DNA from: an uncultured Opitutales bacterium
GTDB taxonomy: Bacteria; Verrucomicrobiota; Verrucomicrobiia; Opitutales; Intestinicryptomonadaceae
Direction of reading: 5' to 3'
Length of the DNA: 64,000 bases
Assembly: GCA_934613645.1 (NCBI GenBank)
Contig: CAKTTC010000005.1
Span: 91,769-155,768 of the forward strand
A program made the translations under genes and the position numbers. Numbering within the stretch: the stretch's first letter is position 1; every line of letters starts with the position of its first letter. Positions 24,309 through 32,805 of the stretch are shown in pieces. The notes beneath the pieces are model-generated. The model was given only the letters and a program-made list of their open reading frames with translations. It had not been told where the DNA came from and ran no database searches.

Positions 24309-24698
24309 ATGAAAAGATTGATATTGAAATTCGTTTTGGCGTCGGCTTTGTGTCTCGGCGTCTGCGCGTGCTCCACAACCACGACAAACACGGGCTACAA
24401 CATGGCCAAGCAAAACCAGTATGTGCTCCGCTACGAGATGGGCGGCAAAGACGCCCAAGCCGTCAAGAACGCGGTTGTATCGTCACTCAGGGCGAGAAAA
24501 TGGAACGTAATCTCCGCCGAGTATCCCATCAAGGCGAAGATTGACAACAGGGGGCAATCGGCTGTCGTTTCCATCACATACGAAAACGGCGTCCTCTTGG
24601 TTGACACCAAAGGCTCGACAATCGACGGCACGGGCTACGTCCCGATTCGCTACGTCGATTTCCTGATGAAGACTGTCAACAAAACCCTCCTCCGTTAA
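24309..24698 (+). CDS. small lipoprotein, 129 aa
   Basis: The ATG at 24309 starts a lipoprotein signal (MKRLILKFVLASALCLGVCAC) with lipidation probably at C21. The mature part is a compact ~105-residue domain (VLRYEMGGKDAQAVKNAVVS, WNVISAEYPIKAKIDNRGQ) reminiscent of small periplasmic alpha/beta lipoproteins, with no named family recognised. It ends immediately before the hairpin-rich repeat region, whose first element (24699-24740) may act as its terminator. Confidence 0.78.
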   Translation: MKRLILKFVLASALCLGVCACSTTTTNTGYNMAKQNQYVLRYEMGGKDAQAVKNAVVSSLRARKWNVISAEYPIKAKIDNRGQSAVVSITYENGVLLVDTKGSTIDGTGYVPIRYVDFLMKTVNKTLLR

Positions 24699-25360
24699 AA
24701 AAGCGCGAGGGCGCGTTTCTTTCGGCGGCGGCTTCTCTATTTTAAGGTAGCGGCGATTGAACTTTGTTCAATCGCCGTTGTTTATTAAAGCCGCCGTAAG
24801 AAACGCTCTCGGGCATCACTTGGTTTTGGCTTCGACTTACGGGCTACAGCCCGCTTACGCTCGCCAAAACGCAAGTCCTGCCTCGAGCCTCGCGCTTTTT
24901 AACTTTTTATAATTCCTGAAGTGGCGCGGATTGGCACAGCCAATTCCGCTTTGTCTTCTGGTTTAAGTTTTTTATTTTTCGAAAGCGGCGGCGATTGCCG
25001 CAGGCAATACGCCTTTGTTTGACGGTTAAAGTTTTTATTTTACAAATGAGGCGGAACTTTTGTTCCGCTTTTTGTTTTATAAACTCGTCGAAGCAAACGC
25101 TCTCGGGCATCATTTGGTTTTAACTTTGACTTACGGGCGTTAAGCCCGCTACGCTCGTTAAAACTCAAATCCTGCCTCGAGCCTCGCGCTTTTTAATTTT
25201 TTATAATTCCGAAAGCGGCGGCGATTGGCGAAAGCCAATACGCCTTTGATGATTGATTAAAGTAAAGCAACATTGGCTTCAGTCAATCCATACCACTTTA
25301 GGAATTATAAAAAACTTTAAGCAGTGAGTAAAGCAACATTGGTTTTAGCCAATTTGCGCC
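24699..25360. repeat. hairpin-rich repeat block upstream of the Na/Pi cotransporter
   Basis: No gene is visible in 24699-25426. Stem-loops: 24751-24777 (12-bp perfect, loop TTT), 24926-24949, 24990-25013, 25051-25068 (GCGGAAC/GTTCCGC), 25220-25244, 25272-25287 and 25338-25353. Most share the core ATTGGC-loop-GCCAAT, but with paired changes (ATTGCC/GGCAAT, ATTGAAC/GTTCAAT). An outer inverted repeat links GCGCGTTTCTTTCGGCGG (24711-24728) with the region 24788-24806. Confidence 0.8.
24801..25210. repeat. direct repeat pair of about 116 bp
   Basis: Copy 1 spans 24801-24916 and copy 2 25095-25210. Both run from AAACGCTCTCGGGCATCA through CCTGCCTCGAGCCTCGCGCT to TTTTATAATTCC. The middle differs but keeps an inverted repeat (ACGGGCT...AGCCCG in copy 1, ACGGGCG...AGCCCG in copy 2) and a CGCTCG segment. 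The copies are in the same orientation and each is followed by an ATTGGC-type hairpin. Confidence 0.85.
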
Positions 25361-25426
25361 GCTTCCCAACATATAAAAAAGCTTGCCCGAGGGGGCGATT
25401 TATGCAAGAAATTGTCCTTTACAATT

Positions 25427-27175
25427 ATGATAGCGACCCTACTTAATATCTTGGGAAGTCTCGGTTTATTCCTTTTCGGAATGAAACTGCTTGGCGACGG
25501 TCTACAAAAGGCGTCGGGCGAAAAGCTCCGCGCGGTAATGCGTTCAATGACGGGCAACCGTTTTAAGGGCATTTGTTCGGGGGCGTTGGTAACAACCGCC
25601 GTCCAATCGTCGACGGTAACCACGGTAATGGTTGTGGGGTTCGTAAATGCGGGGCTGCTGACCCTGCGCGAGGCAATCGGCGTGATTATGGGTGCGAACC
25701 TCGGCACTACCACAACCGCGTGGGTAATTGCGTGGTTGGGATTCAAATTTTCGCTTTCAAGTATCGCCCTGCCCGTTGTCGGTGTGGGCGTTATTTTGAG
25801 TTTTCTGAAAAAGAATGCGTGGAAGAACCTCGGCGAATTGCTTGTCGGATTCGGCTTGCTGTTCATGGGACTCGATTTCCTCAAGAACGCAGTCCCCGAC
25901 ATGCAGTCGAACCCCGAATGGCTCGCGTGGGTGCAGGACGTTTCGGGGCTGGGATACTGGTCGGTTCTTCTGTTTTTGGGCATAGGCGTGCTGCTTACGC
26001 TTGTCGTGCAGGCGTCGTCGGTAACGATGGCAATCACGATTACAATGGCGGCAAAGGGCTGGATTTCTTTCGAACTTGCCGCCGCAATAGTTTTGGGCGA
26101 AAACATCGGCACTACAATTACCGCCAATTTCGCCGCCCTTCAGGCAAGTTGGACTGCCAAGCGCGCGGCGTTTTCGCACTTCATATTCAACGTGCTCGGC
26201 TGCGTGTGGGCGTTGGTATTCTTCTACGGGCTGACGGGGCTTGTCCGCCACATAATCCCCGCGCCCGAAACAATCGCGCCCGACATGCTTGCAAGTTTCG
26301 GCGTGGAAAACCTCTCCGCGCTTTCGCCCGAGCAATACGCCGACCTAATGCAGCGCGCCGCCGTGCCCGAGCGTTTGGCGATGTTCCACACGATGTTCAA
26401 CCTAATCAACATTTTCGTTCTCGTAGGCTTTGTAAAGCAGATTGAGCAGATTTCCTGCTGGGTTTTGAAGGACTCGCCCAACCGCAAGCACAGGACGCTC
26501 GCCCAAAAGCTCGAGTATTTGGCGAACAACATTCCCGAGATGGGCGAAATCGTTCTCGAAGAGGGTCAGAAAGAGCTTCTGCATTTATCGCAAATGGCGA
26601 ACGAAATGTTCAACGGGTTTGTCTACATAGTCCAAAACCCCGACAAGGACTTGAGCACGGAGGTCAACCGCCTGCGCGATTTGGAGGGCGAATCCGACTC
26701 GCTCGCGCTCGAGCTTACGAACTTCTTCGTGCAGTGTTCATCGCACAAGCTCTCCAAGCCCACCCTCCAGCAGATTTCCCGCAACATGACGGTAATTCCA
26801 GAGCTTGAGGCCATTTGCGACGCCTGTTTCCGACTCATCACTTTCGCCCGCAAACGCTACCGCCGCCAGATTTCAAACTCGATTCTCCAATCGGAGGCAT
26901 TCAAGAAGCTCTGCGACGAGATGGCGAAGTTCATCGAGCTTGCGAACGAATCAATCAAAAACGGCGTTCCCCTCGAAGCCGACACCGAAAAATTCAAAGA
27001 GGTTCGCCAGAACCTGACGCTCGTTCGCAAAAGTCTCCGCAAGGAGGCAATCGCTCAGATGGAATCCGACGGCGTAAGTCAGGGCGGCATTCTCATCATC
27101 GAGATTATGTCGGCTTGCGGGCGCGTAAACGCCCACGCCCTCAACATTCTCGAAGCTATGTCCGAAAAATTCTAA
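25427..27175 (+). CDS. Na/Pi cotransporter family protein with PhoU-like C-terminus
   Basis: A 582-aa protein with eight to nine membrane helices in the first ~330 residues. The two inverted QSS-type repeats that define this family are TTAVQSSTVTTVMVVGFVNAG near 57-77 and LVVQASSVTMAITITMA near 190-206. The C-terminal ~200 residues are a cytoplasmic helical PhoU-like domain. It should import phosphate with sodium. An ATG at 25427 is preferred; an in-frame TTG at 25412 would add five residues. The gene stands alone, bracketed by hairpin repeats, and an inverted CCCAACATATAAAAAA element lies on each side (25367-25382 and 27176-27191). Confidence 0.92.
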   Translation: MIATLLNILGSLGLFLFGMKLLGDGLQKASGEKLRAVMRSMTGNRFKGICSGALVTTAVQSSTVTTVMVVGFVNAGLLTLREAIGVIMGANLGTTTTAWVIAWLGFKFSLSSIALPVVGVGVILSFLKKNAWKNLGELLVGFGLLFMGLDFLKNAVPDMQSNPEWLAWVQDVSGLGYWSVLLFLGIGVLLTLVVQASSVTMAITITMAAKGWISFELAAAIVLGENIGTTITANFAALQASWTAKRAAFSHFIFNVLGCVWALVFFYGLTGLVRHIIPAPETIAPDMLASFGVENLSALSPEQYADLMQRAAVPERLAMFHTMFNLINIFVLVGFVKQIEQISCWVLKDSPNRKHRTLAQKLEYLANNIPEMGEIVLEEGQKELLHLSQMANEMFNGFVYIVQNPDKDLSTEVNRLRDLEGESDSLALELTNFFVQCSSHKLSKPTLQQISRNMTVIPELEAICDACFRLITFARKRYRRQISNSILQSEAFKKLCDEMAKFIELANESIKNGVPLEADTEKFKEVRQNLTLVRKSLRKEAIAQMESDGVSQGGILIIEIMSACGRVNAHALNILEAMSEKF

Positions 27176-27350
27176 TTTTTTATATGTTGGGCACCGGCGC
27201 GGATTGGCGTAGCCAATTCCGCTTTGCTCATTCCTATATTTTGGGCACCGGCGTAGATTGGCTAAAGCTAATGCTACTTTGTTCATTCCCATCTTGGGCA
27301 CCGGCGGCAATCGGCGAAAGCCGATTGCCGCCGCTTCACAACATATAAAA
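27176..27350. repeat. tandem array of three hairpin units, period about 57 bp
   Basis: Each unit has GGGCACCGGCG, then a hairpin, then TTTG(C/T)TCATTCC and a short AT spacer. The stems differ: GCGGATTGGC-GTA-GCCAATTCCGC (27199-27222), GTAGATTGGCT-AA-AGCTAATGCTAC (27253-27277), and a perfect 13-bp stem with GAAA tetraloop (27303-27332). The last unit ends in CACAACATATAAAAAAA, the inverse of the sequence that opens the array. It probably also terminates transcription from the transporter gene. Confidence 0.85.
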
Positions 27351-27358
27351 AAATCAAA

Positions 27359-27445
27359 GCGGAATTGGCTGCGCCAATCCTCACCGTTTTTGAGAAAAAC
27401 AAACTTCAACAAATAAACAAAGGCGGATTACCTACGGTAATCGCC
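27359..27445. repeat. two further hairpins of the same family before doxX-like gene
   Basis: GGAATTGGC-TGC-GCCAATCC at 27361-27380 and GGCGGATTACC-TAC-GGTAATCGCC at 27422-27445. The second replaces the GGC/GCC core with ACC/GGT, keeping pairing. It is followed by CACTTTAGGAATAATAAAA, also seen after the hairpin at 25272-25287. Confidence 0.75.
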
Positions 27446-27477
27446 GCCACTTTAGGAATAATAAAAAAAATAAAAAA

Positions 27478-28077
27478 ATGAAAAAATTGATAAATTGGTT
27501 CTTTTCCAATCCGCCCGCGCGCGGAGATAGCCTTGATTTTGCGACGGCGTTCCTGAGAATTTTCGCGGGACTTGCAATGATTCCATACGGCGTCGGGAAA
27601 ATCGAAAATTACGATACGTTGAAAACGTCGTTCTTCGGCGACCCCGTGGGGTTGGGCGATGAGCCGAGCCTGATTCTGTGTATTTTCCAGCAGATATTCT
27701 GCGCGGGAATGCTGGTGCTCGGTATACAGTCGCGCTTTGCGGCGTTTATGCTTTTCACAAATATGGCGGTTGCCGTGAAGTTCCATTTCTTCGACCCGTT
27801 TTGCGCAGTCAAGGCACTGCCGACGCTGTTTTTGGCAATATACGCGTTCCTTGTGGTCTCGGGCGGCGGCGCGATGTCGGTCGATAACCTCCTGTCAAAA
27901 AGGGGCGAATCTGGCGCGGTTGCCGCGCTGAAGAAGCTGTGTATGATTGCGGCGTTCGCGCTGTCGGCGTGCCTGTGGGGCGGAGTGTTCGGAACCGACG
28001 CCAAGCTCTGCGCATCCCTTGCGGCGGCGGCGTTTGCGTTGTTCTGCGCGGCGGTGTTCGTCCCGTCGAAGAGATAA
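27478..28077 (+). CDS. DoxX-family membrane protein
   Basis: A 199-aa protein with four to five hydrophobic helices. LRIFAGLAMIPYGVGKIENY near residues 23-42 is the DoxX signature region, and the helices FCAGMLVLGIQSRFAAFMLF and PTLFLAIYAFLVVSGGGAMSVD follow. DoxX proteins are inner-membrane components tied to quinone or thiol redox chemistry. The fifth helix after residue 155 is an extension of the usual ~130-aa core. It sits just upstream of the AraC-type regulator and near the redox cluster; a terminator (28113-28150) separates the two genes. Confidence 0.85.
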   Translation: MKKLINWFFSNPPARGDSLDFATAFLRIFAGLAMIPYGVGKIENYDTLKTSFFGDPVGLGDEPSLILCIFQQIFCAGMLVLGIQSRFAAFMLFTNMAVAVKFHFFDPFCAVKALPTLFLAIYAFLVVSGGGAMSVDNLLSKRGESGAVAALKKLCMIAAFALSACLWGGVFGTDAKLCASLAAAAFALFCAAVFVPSKR

Positions 28078-28112
28078 AAAACGTCCGATTTTTTCGGGAA
28101 CAAAACCTGCCC

Positions 28113-28150
28113 AATCCTGTCGATTTCAAGTTAACAGGATTTTGTTTTTT
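28113..28150 (+). terminator. intrinsic terminator of the DoxX-family gene
   Basis: AATCCTGT (28113-28120) pairs with ACAGGATT (28134-28141), followed by TTGTTTTTT. It ends 22 bases before the regulator ATG. Confidence 0.75.
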
Positions 28151-28171
28151 CGAAAAAATCGAACCCAACCT

Positions 28172-29050
28172 ATGAACATCGCGACATTAAACGAACAACT
28201 CAAGAAAGCCGTCTTAAAACAGCTTCCACAGGCGGAGTTCAAACAGACGGCAATACGCGGGCTTTACGTCCACAGAATGGAACAGCGGGCGCGCATTGAA
28301 AGGTGCGTTTACACGCCGAAAATAATCCTCCTGATTCAGGGGAGCAAGCGCGCAATCACGGGAACTACCGAAACGGAATACCACCAAAACCAGTGCCTCG
28401 TTTCGGGAATCGACGTTCCGGGGACAAGCTGCATTGTGCAGGCAAGCCCGAGCAAGCCGCTGCTTACTGTTTCGCTCGAACTTGACACAAAACTTGTCTC
28501 GCAAATGCTCGCGGAAATGCCGCTTGAGAAAATCAGGGGCGACAAAGTTTTCAACGGACTTGCCGTGGCGGACGCCGACGAAGGGCTTATGGAGGCGTTT
28601 TTGCGCCTGCTGAAACTGCTCGACACCCCCGACGATATCCCGATGCTCGCGCCCGTGACGATACGCGAAATCTACACGCGCATACTGCTAAGCCCCGTGG
28701 GTAAACACGTCCGCCAACTGTGCACGCGCGGCACGCAAAGCAACCAAATTACGCGCGCGGTTGACTGGCTCAAAGACAATTTCAGAAAGCCGTTTAAGAT
28801 AGACGAACTGGCGAAATACGTGCATATGTCGCCTACAACGTTCCACCGACACTTTCGCAAGGTAACGTCGGTAAGCCCCATTCAATACCAGAAGAATCTG
28901 CGCCTGCACGAAGCCCGCCGCATAATGATTTCCGACAACGAAACCGTGGCGAACGCCGCCTACGCAGTAGGCTACGAAAGCCCCACGCAATTCAGCCGCG
29001 AATACAAACGCTTCTTCGGCAACCCGCCCAAACGCGATGTCGCCGTTTGA
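28172..29050 (+). CDS. AraC-family regulator, YqhC-like
   Basis: A 292-aa protein. Residues about 20-175 match the AraC_N (PF06719) sensory domain seen in YqhC-type regulators (VYTPKIILLIQGSKRAITG, LVSGIDVPGTSC). Two helix-turn-helix motifs lie at about 205-285 (KPFKIDELAKYVHMSPTTFH, NAAYAVGYESPTQFSREYKR). The ATG at 28172 follows directly after the upstream terminator. In E. coli, YqhC activates yqhD-dkgA in response to aldehydes. Here an iron alcohol dehydrogenase and an aldo/keto reductase lie within 5 kb, so control of that cluster is the likely role. This link is inferred from gene context. Confidence 0.88.
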   Translation: MNIATLNEQLKKAVLKQLPQAEFKQTAIRGLYVHRMEQRARIERCVYTPKIILLIQGSKRAITGTTETEYHQNQCLVSGIDVPGTSCIVQASPSKPLLTVSLELDTKLVSQMLAEMPLEKIRGDKVFNGLAVADADEGLMEAFLRLLKLLDTPDDIPMLAPVTIREIYTRILLSPVGKHVRQLCTRGTQSNQITRAVDWLKDNFRKPFKIDELAKYVHMSPTTFHRHFRKVTSVSPIQYQKNLRLHEARRIMISDNETVANAAYAVGYESPTQFSREYKRFFGNPPKRDVAV

Positions 29051-29186
29051 CGAGCGCATGCCGCGGCTTTGCAAATTACATTCCGCAGACCGCACAACGC
29101 CCGCACATTCCGCCGTTTCGGCAACAAAAAAATACGCGCCAACCCGACGCGTATTTTTATTTTCAAAACGCAAAACGCGCAAATGC

Positions 29187-29750
29187 CTACATTTTGCCGA
29201 TTGACTTCAGCCAGCTTTCGACAGTCTTTTGCGCGCCGCCTACAGAGCCGCCGCGCACCGCCAAAGCCGTTGCAAATTTCGACTTCGGGCAAAGCTTTTT
29301 AACGTCGCCTTCGGCGCGCCCCAAGCGGCTGCCCTCGTGCGTCATAAAAAGCGCAACCGTCTTGCCCGAAAAATCGTTTTCGTGCAAAAACGTTCTCACG
29401 GGCGCGGCAACAGTGCCCCACCAGTTGGGCGAGCCCACAAAAACGGTGTCGTATTTCGACAGGTCGATTTTCCCGTTTTTTATGGGGCGTAAAAACTCGG
29501 CGTCGTTTTCGCGCTTCGCAGTTTTTACGGTCTCGTTGTAGTCGGAGGAATACGGGGTTTCGGGCACTATTTCAACAACGTCCGCGCCCGTAAGGCTCTT
29601 TATGTAGTTTGCAATTTTCCGCGTGTTGCCGCTCCAAGAATAGTATACAACCAGCATTTTGCCTCCTTTGTGTTGCGCCGCCGAAGCCGCCGATAAAGCC
29701 GCAAAAAGCGCGGCGGCGGGCAGCACCTTTACGAATGTTTTTCTTTCCAT
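29187..29750 (-). CDS. exported flavodoxin
   Basis: A 187-aa protein. An N-terminal signal peptide (MERKTFVKVLPAAALFAALS, cleavage near ASA-AQ at ~25) precedes a flavodoxin_4-type domain: MLVVYYSWSGNTRKIANYI phosphate loop, FVGSPNWWGTVAAPVRTFL and a C-terminal helix. The ATG at 29750 is two bases from the stop of the upstream alcohol dehydrogenase gene. Exported flavodoxins next to aldehyde-reduction genes are common in gut anaerobes. FMN would have to be loaded before or after export; the physiological partner is unknown. It is the last gene of the minus-strand redox operon. Confidence 0.85.
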   Translation of the reverse strand: MERKTFVKVLPAAALFAALSAASAAQHKGGKMLVVYYSWSGNTRKIANYIKSLTGADVVEIVPETPYSSDYNETVKTAKRENDAEFLRPIKNGKIDLSKYDTVFVGSPNWWGTVAAPVRTFLHENDFSGKTVALFMTHEGSRLGRAEGDVKKLCPKSKFATALAVRGGSVGGAQKTVESWLKSIGKM

Positions 29751-29751
29751 T

Positions 29752-30924
29752 TTATCTGAACGATTTTTCGTAGATTGAAACACAGTCGGCAATGGACAGG
29801 TCGAACCTGTCGTTTACGAACAGGAAACTCATTGACGACTTCGCGTTCTCGGCGAATTTTTCGAACTCGTCGGGCGAAATTCCGTAGTCCGACATTTTCA
29901 GGTCGGCAACGCCGCAGTCCGCCTGCAGCTTTTTGAGTGCCGTTATGAAGTCTTCGGGCTTGTCGGCGTTCTCCATTCCCATTGCGCGCGCCATTTTCAC
30001 GAAGCGTTCGCCGCAAACGCCGCGCTCTATCCACGCCGAAAAATACGCAACACTTATCATGATAAGCCCCGCGCCGTGCGGAAGCTCCTGATGGAACGCG
30101 CTGAGGGCGTGTTCGAGGGAGTGCTCGCTCGTGCACGAACCCACAGTCATAACCATTCCCGAAAGCGAATTGCCGAACGAAACGTGCTCGCGCGCCTCGA
30201 GGTCTTTGCCGTCTTTGACAGCCCGCGCAAGATACCGCCCCACATTCTCAATCGCGCCGAGCGCATAGAGGTCGGACATCGGGTTTGCGCCCTTTGAAAC
30301 ATAGCCCTCGACGCTGTGGAAGAGCGCGTCGAAGCCCTGATACGCCGTCCAGCGCGGCGGCACGCTCAGCGTGAGTTCGGGGTCGACTATCGAAAGGCGC
30401 GGGAAAAGCGACTCGCCAACAACGGCGGTTTTTTCGTTCGTTTCGGGGTTCGTTATTACGCCGCCCGCGTCGAGTTCCGAGCCAGTTCCCGCCGTCGTCG
30501 AGATTGCCACAAGCGGCAGCGCGGGATTTTTAAACGGCTTTTTGCCGCCTTTGCCGAAGAGAATGTAGTCCCACAAATCGCCGTCGTTTACGGCCATTGC
30601 GGCTATAGCCTTGGAGGCGTCCATAACGCTTCCGCCGCCGAGGGCTATGACGAAATCGCACTTGTTTTCGCGCGCAAATTCCGCGCCTTTCATTACGGTA
30701 GACTTGAGCGGATTGGCTTCCACTTTGTCGAAAACGGCGCGGGCAATTCCCATTTCGTCAAGCTGCTTTTCAAGGCGCGCCAGATAGCCGTTTGCGCGCG
30801 TCGATTTCCCGTTGGAAATCACGACCAACGCCTTTTTCCACGGCAGTTTTTCGGCGCGGAGCTTTTCAAAAGAGCCGCTCCCGAAGATGAATTTGGCGGG
30901 TATATAGTTTACAAAACCATTCAT
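29752..30924 (-). CDS. iron-containing alcohol dehydrogenase, YqhD/BdhA-like
   Basis: A 390-aa group III alcohol dehydrogenase. The NADP-binding GGGSVMD is at 96-102, followed by TTAGTGSE. Metal ligands by family alignment are D199, H203 (GFDALFHSVEGY), H268 and H283 (SEHSLEHALSAFHQELPHG). It reduces aldehydes to alcohols with NADPH in YqhD-like enzymes. The start codon overlaps the end of the DUF4405-like gene by four bases, and the flavodoxin gene starts two bases after its stop. Together with the aldo/keto reductase and YqhC-like regulator it points to an aldehyde-stress role. Confidence 0.93.
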   Translation of the reverse strand: MNGFVNYIPAKFIFGSGSFEKLRAEKLPWKKALVVISNGKSTRANGYLARLEKQLDEMGIARAVFDKVEANPLKSTVMKGAEFARENKCDFVIALGGGSVMDASKAIAAMAVNDGDLWDYILFGKGGKKPFKNPALPLVAISTTAGTGSELDAGGVITNPETNEKTAVVGESLFPRLSIVDPELTLSVPPRWTAYQGFDALFHSVEGYVSKGANPMSDLYALGAIENVGRYLARAVKDGKDLEAREHVSFGNSLSGMVMTVGSCTSEHSLEHALSAFHQELPHGAGLIMISVAYFSAWIERGVCGERFVKMARAMGMENADKPEDFITALKKLQADCGVADLKMSDYGISPDEFEKFAENAKSSMSFLFVNDRFDLSIADCVSIYEKSFR

Positions 30925-31565
30925 TTTGTCTCCTTTTGTTTGTTTTTAAATTTCGCGAAGCGCACAAGCATCCACGCAAGAAATGCCACAAGGAAAAACA
31001 CACCCAGATTCTGCAGGAACAAAGCCCCCGCAGGCAATTCCCCGCTCCAGAAATCGAATGAGTATCCGCAAAAAAGTTTTTCGAACATATTCCGCTGAAT
31101 CCACGCGTGGACGCCGTATGCGGCATAACACGCAAAAATTACGACGTTCGTCCGCTGCAACGGAGTTTTAAGCGACAATTTCCAGTGAAGCCCCAAATGC
31201 GCGCCCGCCAAAACGAACAGCCAGTTCGCGCAAATGGAATGAATCTGCCGAACCTCCATCGACGCCCCGCCGAAGCCGAAAACGTATTCCGACAACATCG
31301 CCCCGCTTACAAAAACCGCAATCGCCAGAACTGCCAACATCAAATTTACCGACACCGACAAAATTCTGAACGCACCGTATCGCCCGCGCATTAGCCCCGC
31401 ATACCACCTTCCGTTCAGAACGTTGTGCGCGGCAAAAAGCAGAACCACCGCAAGCCCGAAGTATTCGTGCAGTTGCGCGCCCGTAATGCAATACGCCAAC
31501 GCCGCAAGTAAAAACATCAGCATTGCAAAATCTAAAAGGTATCTTAACAAACGCCCGCTTTTCAT
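30921..31565 (-). CDS. DUF4405-like membrane protein (cytochrome b-type)
   Basis: A 214-aa protein with five to six membrane helices. The ATG at 31565 (MKSGRLLRYLLDFAMLMFLL) is chosen because upstream in-frame codons fall in the palindromic promoter. Histidines in GAQLHEYFG, FAAHNVLN, VRQIHSICANW and GAHLGLHWKL are spaced as heme or quinone ligands in DUF4405/cytochrome b561-like proteins. It could pass electrons across the inner membrane to the exported flavodoxin. It leads the operon with the alcohol dehydrogenase (4-base overlap). Confidence 0.75.
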   Translation of the reverse strand: MKSGRLLRYLLDFAMLMFLLAALAYCITGAQLHEYFGLAVVLLFAAHNVLNGRWYAGLMRGRYGAFRILSVSVNLMLAVLAIAVFVSGAMLSEYVFGFGGASMEVRQIHSICANWLFVLAGAHLGLHWKLSLKTPLQRTNVVIFACYAAYGVHAWIQRNMFEKLFCGYSFDFWSGELPAGALFLQNLGVFFLVAFLAWMLVRFAKFKNKQKETK

Positions 31566-31573
31566 AATCTGCG

Positions 31574-31735
31574 AAAATGTTATCATATGTTCGAAGCAGT
31601 GTAAATACACACTTCGTGCAAAAATCTGCCCAAAACTACCGCGCTGCCGAAAAACGCCAAATGGCAGAATCGGGCAAATTTTCGCCCCGAACGCATATTT
31701 ACAATTTAGACAAAATCCGATAATATTTCGGAAAA
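31574..31735. promoter_or_regulatory. ~160-bp imperfect palindrome forming a divergent promoter region
   Basis: TGTAAATACACACTTCGTGC with a continuing segment to 31631 matches, in inverted form, 31674-31705, at about 23 of 32 positions. Weaker symmetry continues to GAAAATGTTATC on the left and GATAATATTTCGG on the right. The centre is CTGCC...GGCAG near 31650. It lies between the divergent redox operons and may hold paired sites for the AraC-type regulator. Confidence 0.65.
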
Positions 31736-31750
31736 ACAAAAGGAAGCTTT

Positions 31751-32791
31751 ATGAAAAAGTTGTTGTCGGCCGCGCTCGCGGCAATCTGCCTTTCAAATAC
31801 AATATCGGCTATGGATAATCTCGCAAAAAAGGAACAAAACATTGTCCGCGCCGCGGCATTCGCTGCGGCGGGCAACCAATCGGGACTCAAAAACGCGCTC
31901 GCCGACGGACTCGACGCCGGCGCATCTGTAAACGAATTCAGGGAGATTCTCGTGCAGGTCTACGCCTACTGCGGTTTTCCGCGCAGCCTCAACGCGCTTG
32001 CGACGTTTATGAACCTCGTAAACGAACGCGGCGGACGCGACGCACAGGGCGAACCGCCCGCCCCGCTACCCGAGGGCAAAAGCGTAGTTTTCGGGGCGGC
32101 TAACCAAACAAAGCTTGTCGGGCGCGAAGTCAAAGGCGCGCTGTTCGATTTCGCCCCCGCCATCGACGAATACCTCAAAGCGCACCTCTTCGGCGATATT
32201 TTTGCGCGCAACAATGTAGACTGGCGCACGCGCGAACTTGCAACAGTTGCAATGCTTGCGGCAATGGACGGCGTTGCCCCGCAGCTGCAGGCGCACATTG
32301 CAATAGCAAAAAACAACGGAGTATCCGACGCCCAAATAGCGGAAATTCTCCAAATAGTCGGCAACGATGTCCGCGGGAAAACCGCCACAAGCCCCTTCCC
32401 CTTCGGCGAGGAGAACACCGCCTACGCGAAATATTTTTCGGGGAAATCATACCTTGCGCGCCTGACCTCCAACAACGCGCTCAACACGCCCGTTGCAAAC
32501 GTCACGTTCGAGCCGAAATGCCGCAACAACTGGCACAGCCACTCGGGCGGACAAATTCTGATTGCCGTCGGCGGACGCGGATTCTACCAGCAGAAAGGCG
32601 AACCCGCGCGCGAACTCAAGGCGGGCGACGTTGTGGAAATTGCGCCGAATGTCGTCCACTGGCACGGAGCCGCGCCCGATTCGTGGTTTTCGCACCTCGC
32701 GGTTGAATGCAATCCGCAGACGAACAAAAGCACTTGGCTCGAACCCGTTTCGGACGAAGAATACAACAACGCAACATCGCAAAAACACTAA
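31751..32791 (+). CDS. exported carboxymuconolactone decarboxylase-cupin fusion
   Basis: A 346-aa protein with a signal peptide ([20 protein letters not shown]). Two carboxymuconolactone decarboxylase/AhpD-like helical units follow: one near 40-90 ([20 protein letters not shown]) and one near 150-205 ([20 protein letters not shown]). A C-terminal cupin lies at about 245-330 ([19 protein letters not shown] and VHWHGAAPD). Only one cysteine is in the first unit (YCGF), so thiol peroxidase activity of the AhpD type is uncertain. Such fusions accompany aldo/keto reductases and flavodoxins in many gut genomes. It is followed at 14 bases by the aldo/keto reductase. Confidence 0.88.
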   Translation: MKKLLSAALAAICLSNTISAMDNLAKKEQNIVRAAAFAAAGNQSGLKNALADGLDAGASVNEFREILVQVYAYCGFPRSLNALATFMNLVNERGGRDAQGEPPAPLPEGKSVVFGAANQTKLVGREVKGALFDFAPAIDEYLKAHLFGDIFARNNVDWRTRELATVAMLAAMDGVAPQLQAHIAIAKNNGVSDAQIAEILQIVGNDVRGKTATSPFPFGEENTAYAKYFSGKSYLARLTSNNALNTPVANVTFEPKCRNNWHSHSGGQILIAVGGRGFYQQKGEPARELKAGDVVEIAPNVVHWHGAAPDSWFSHLAVECNPQTNKSTWLEPVSDEEYNNATSQKH

Positions 32792-32805
32792 ACAAAGGAG
32801 ACAAT

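Noticed and set aside
24751..27445. CRISPR array
   Set aside because: Repeats are palindromic with variable stems and irregular spacing; there are no constant repeats separated by unique spacers and no cas genes.
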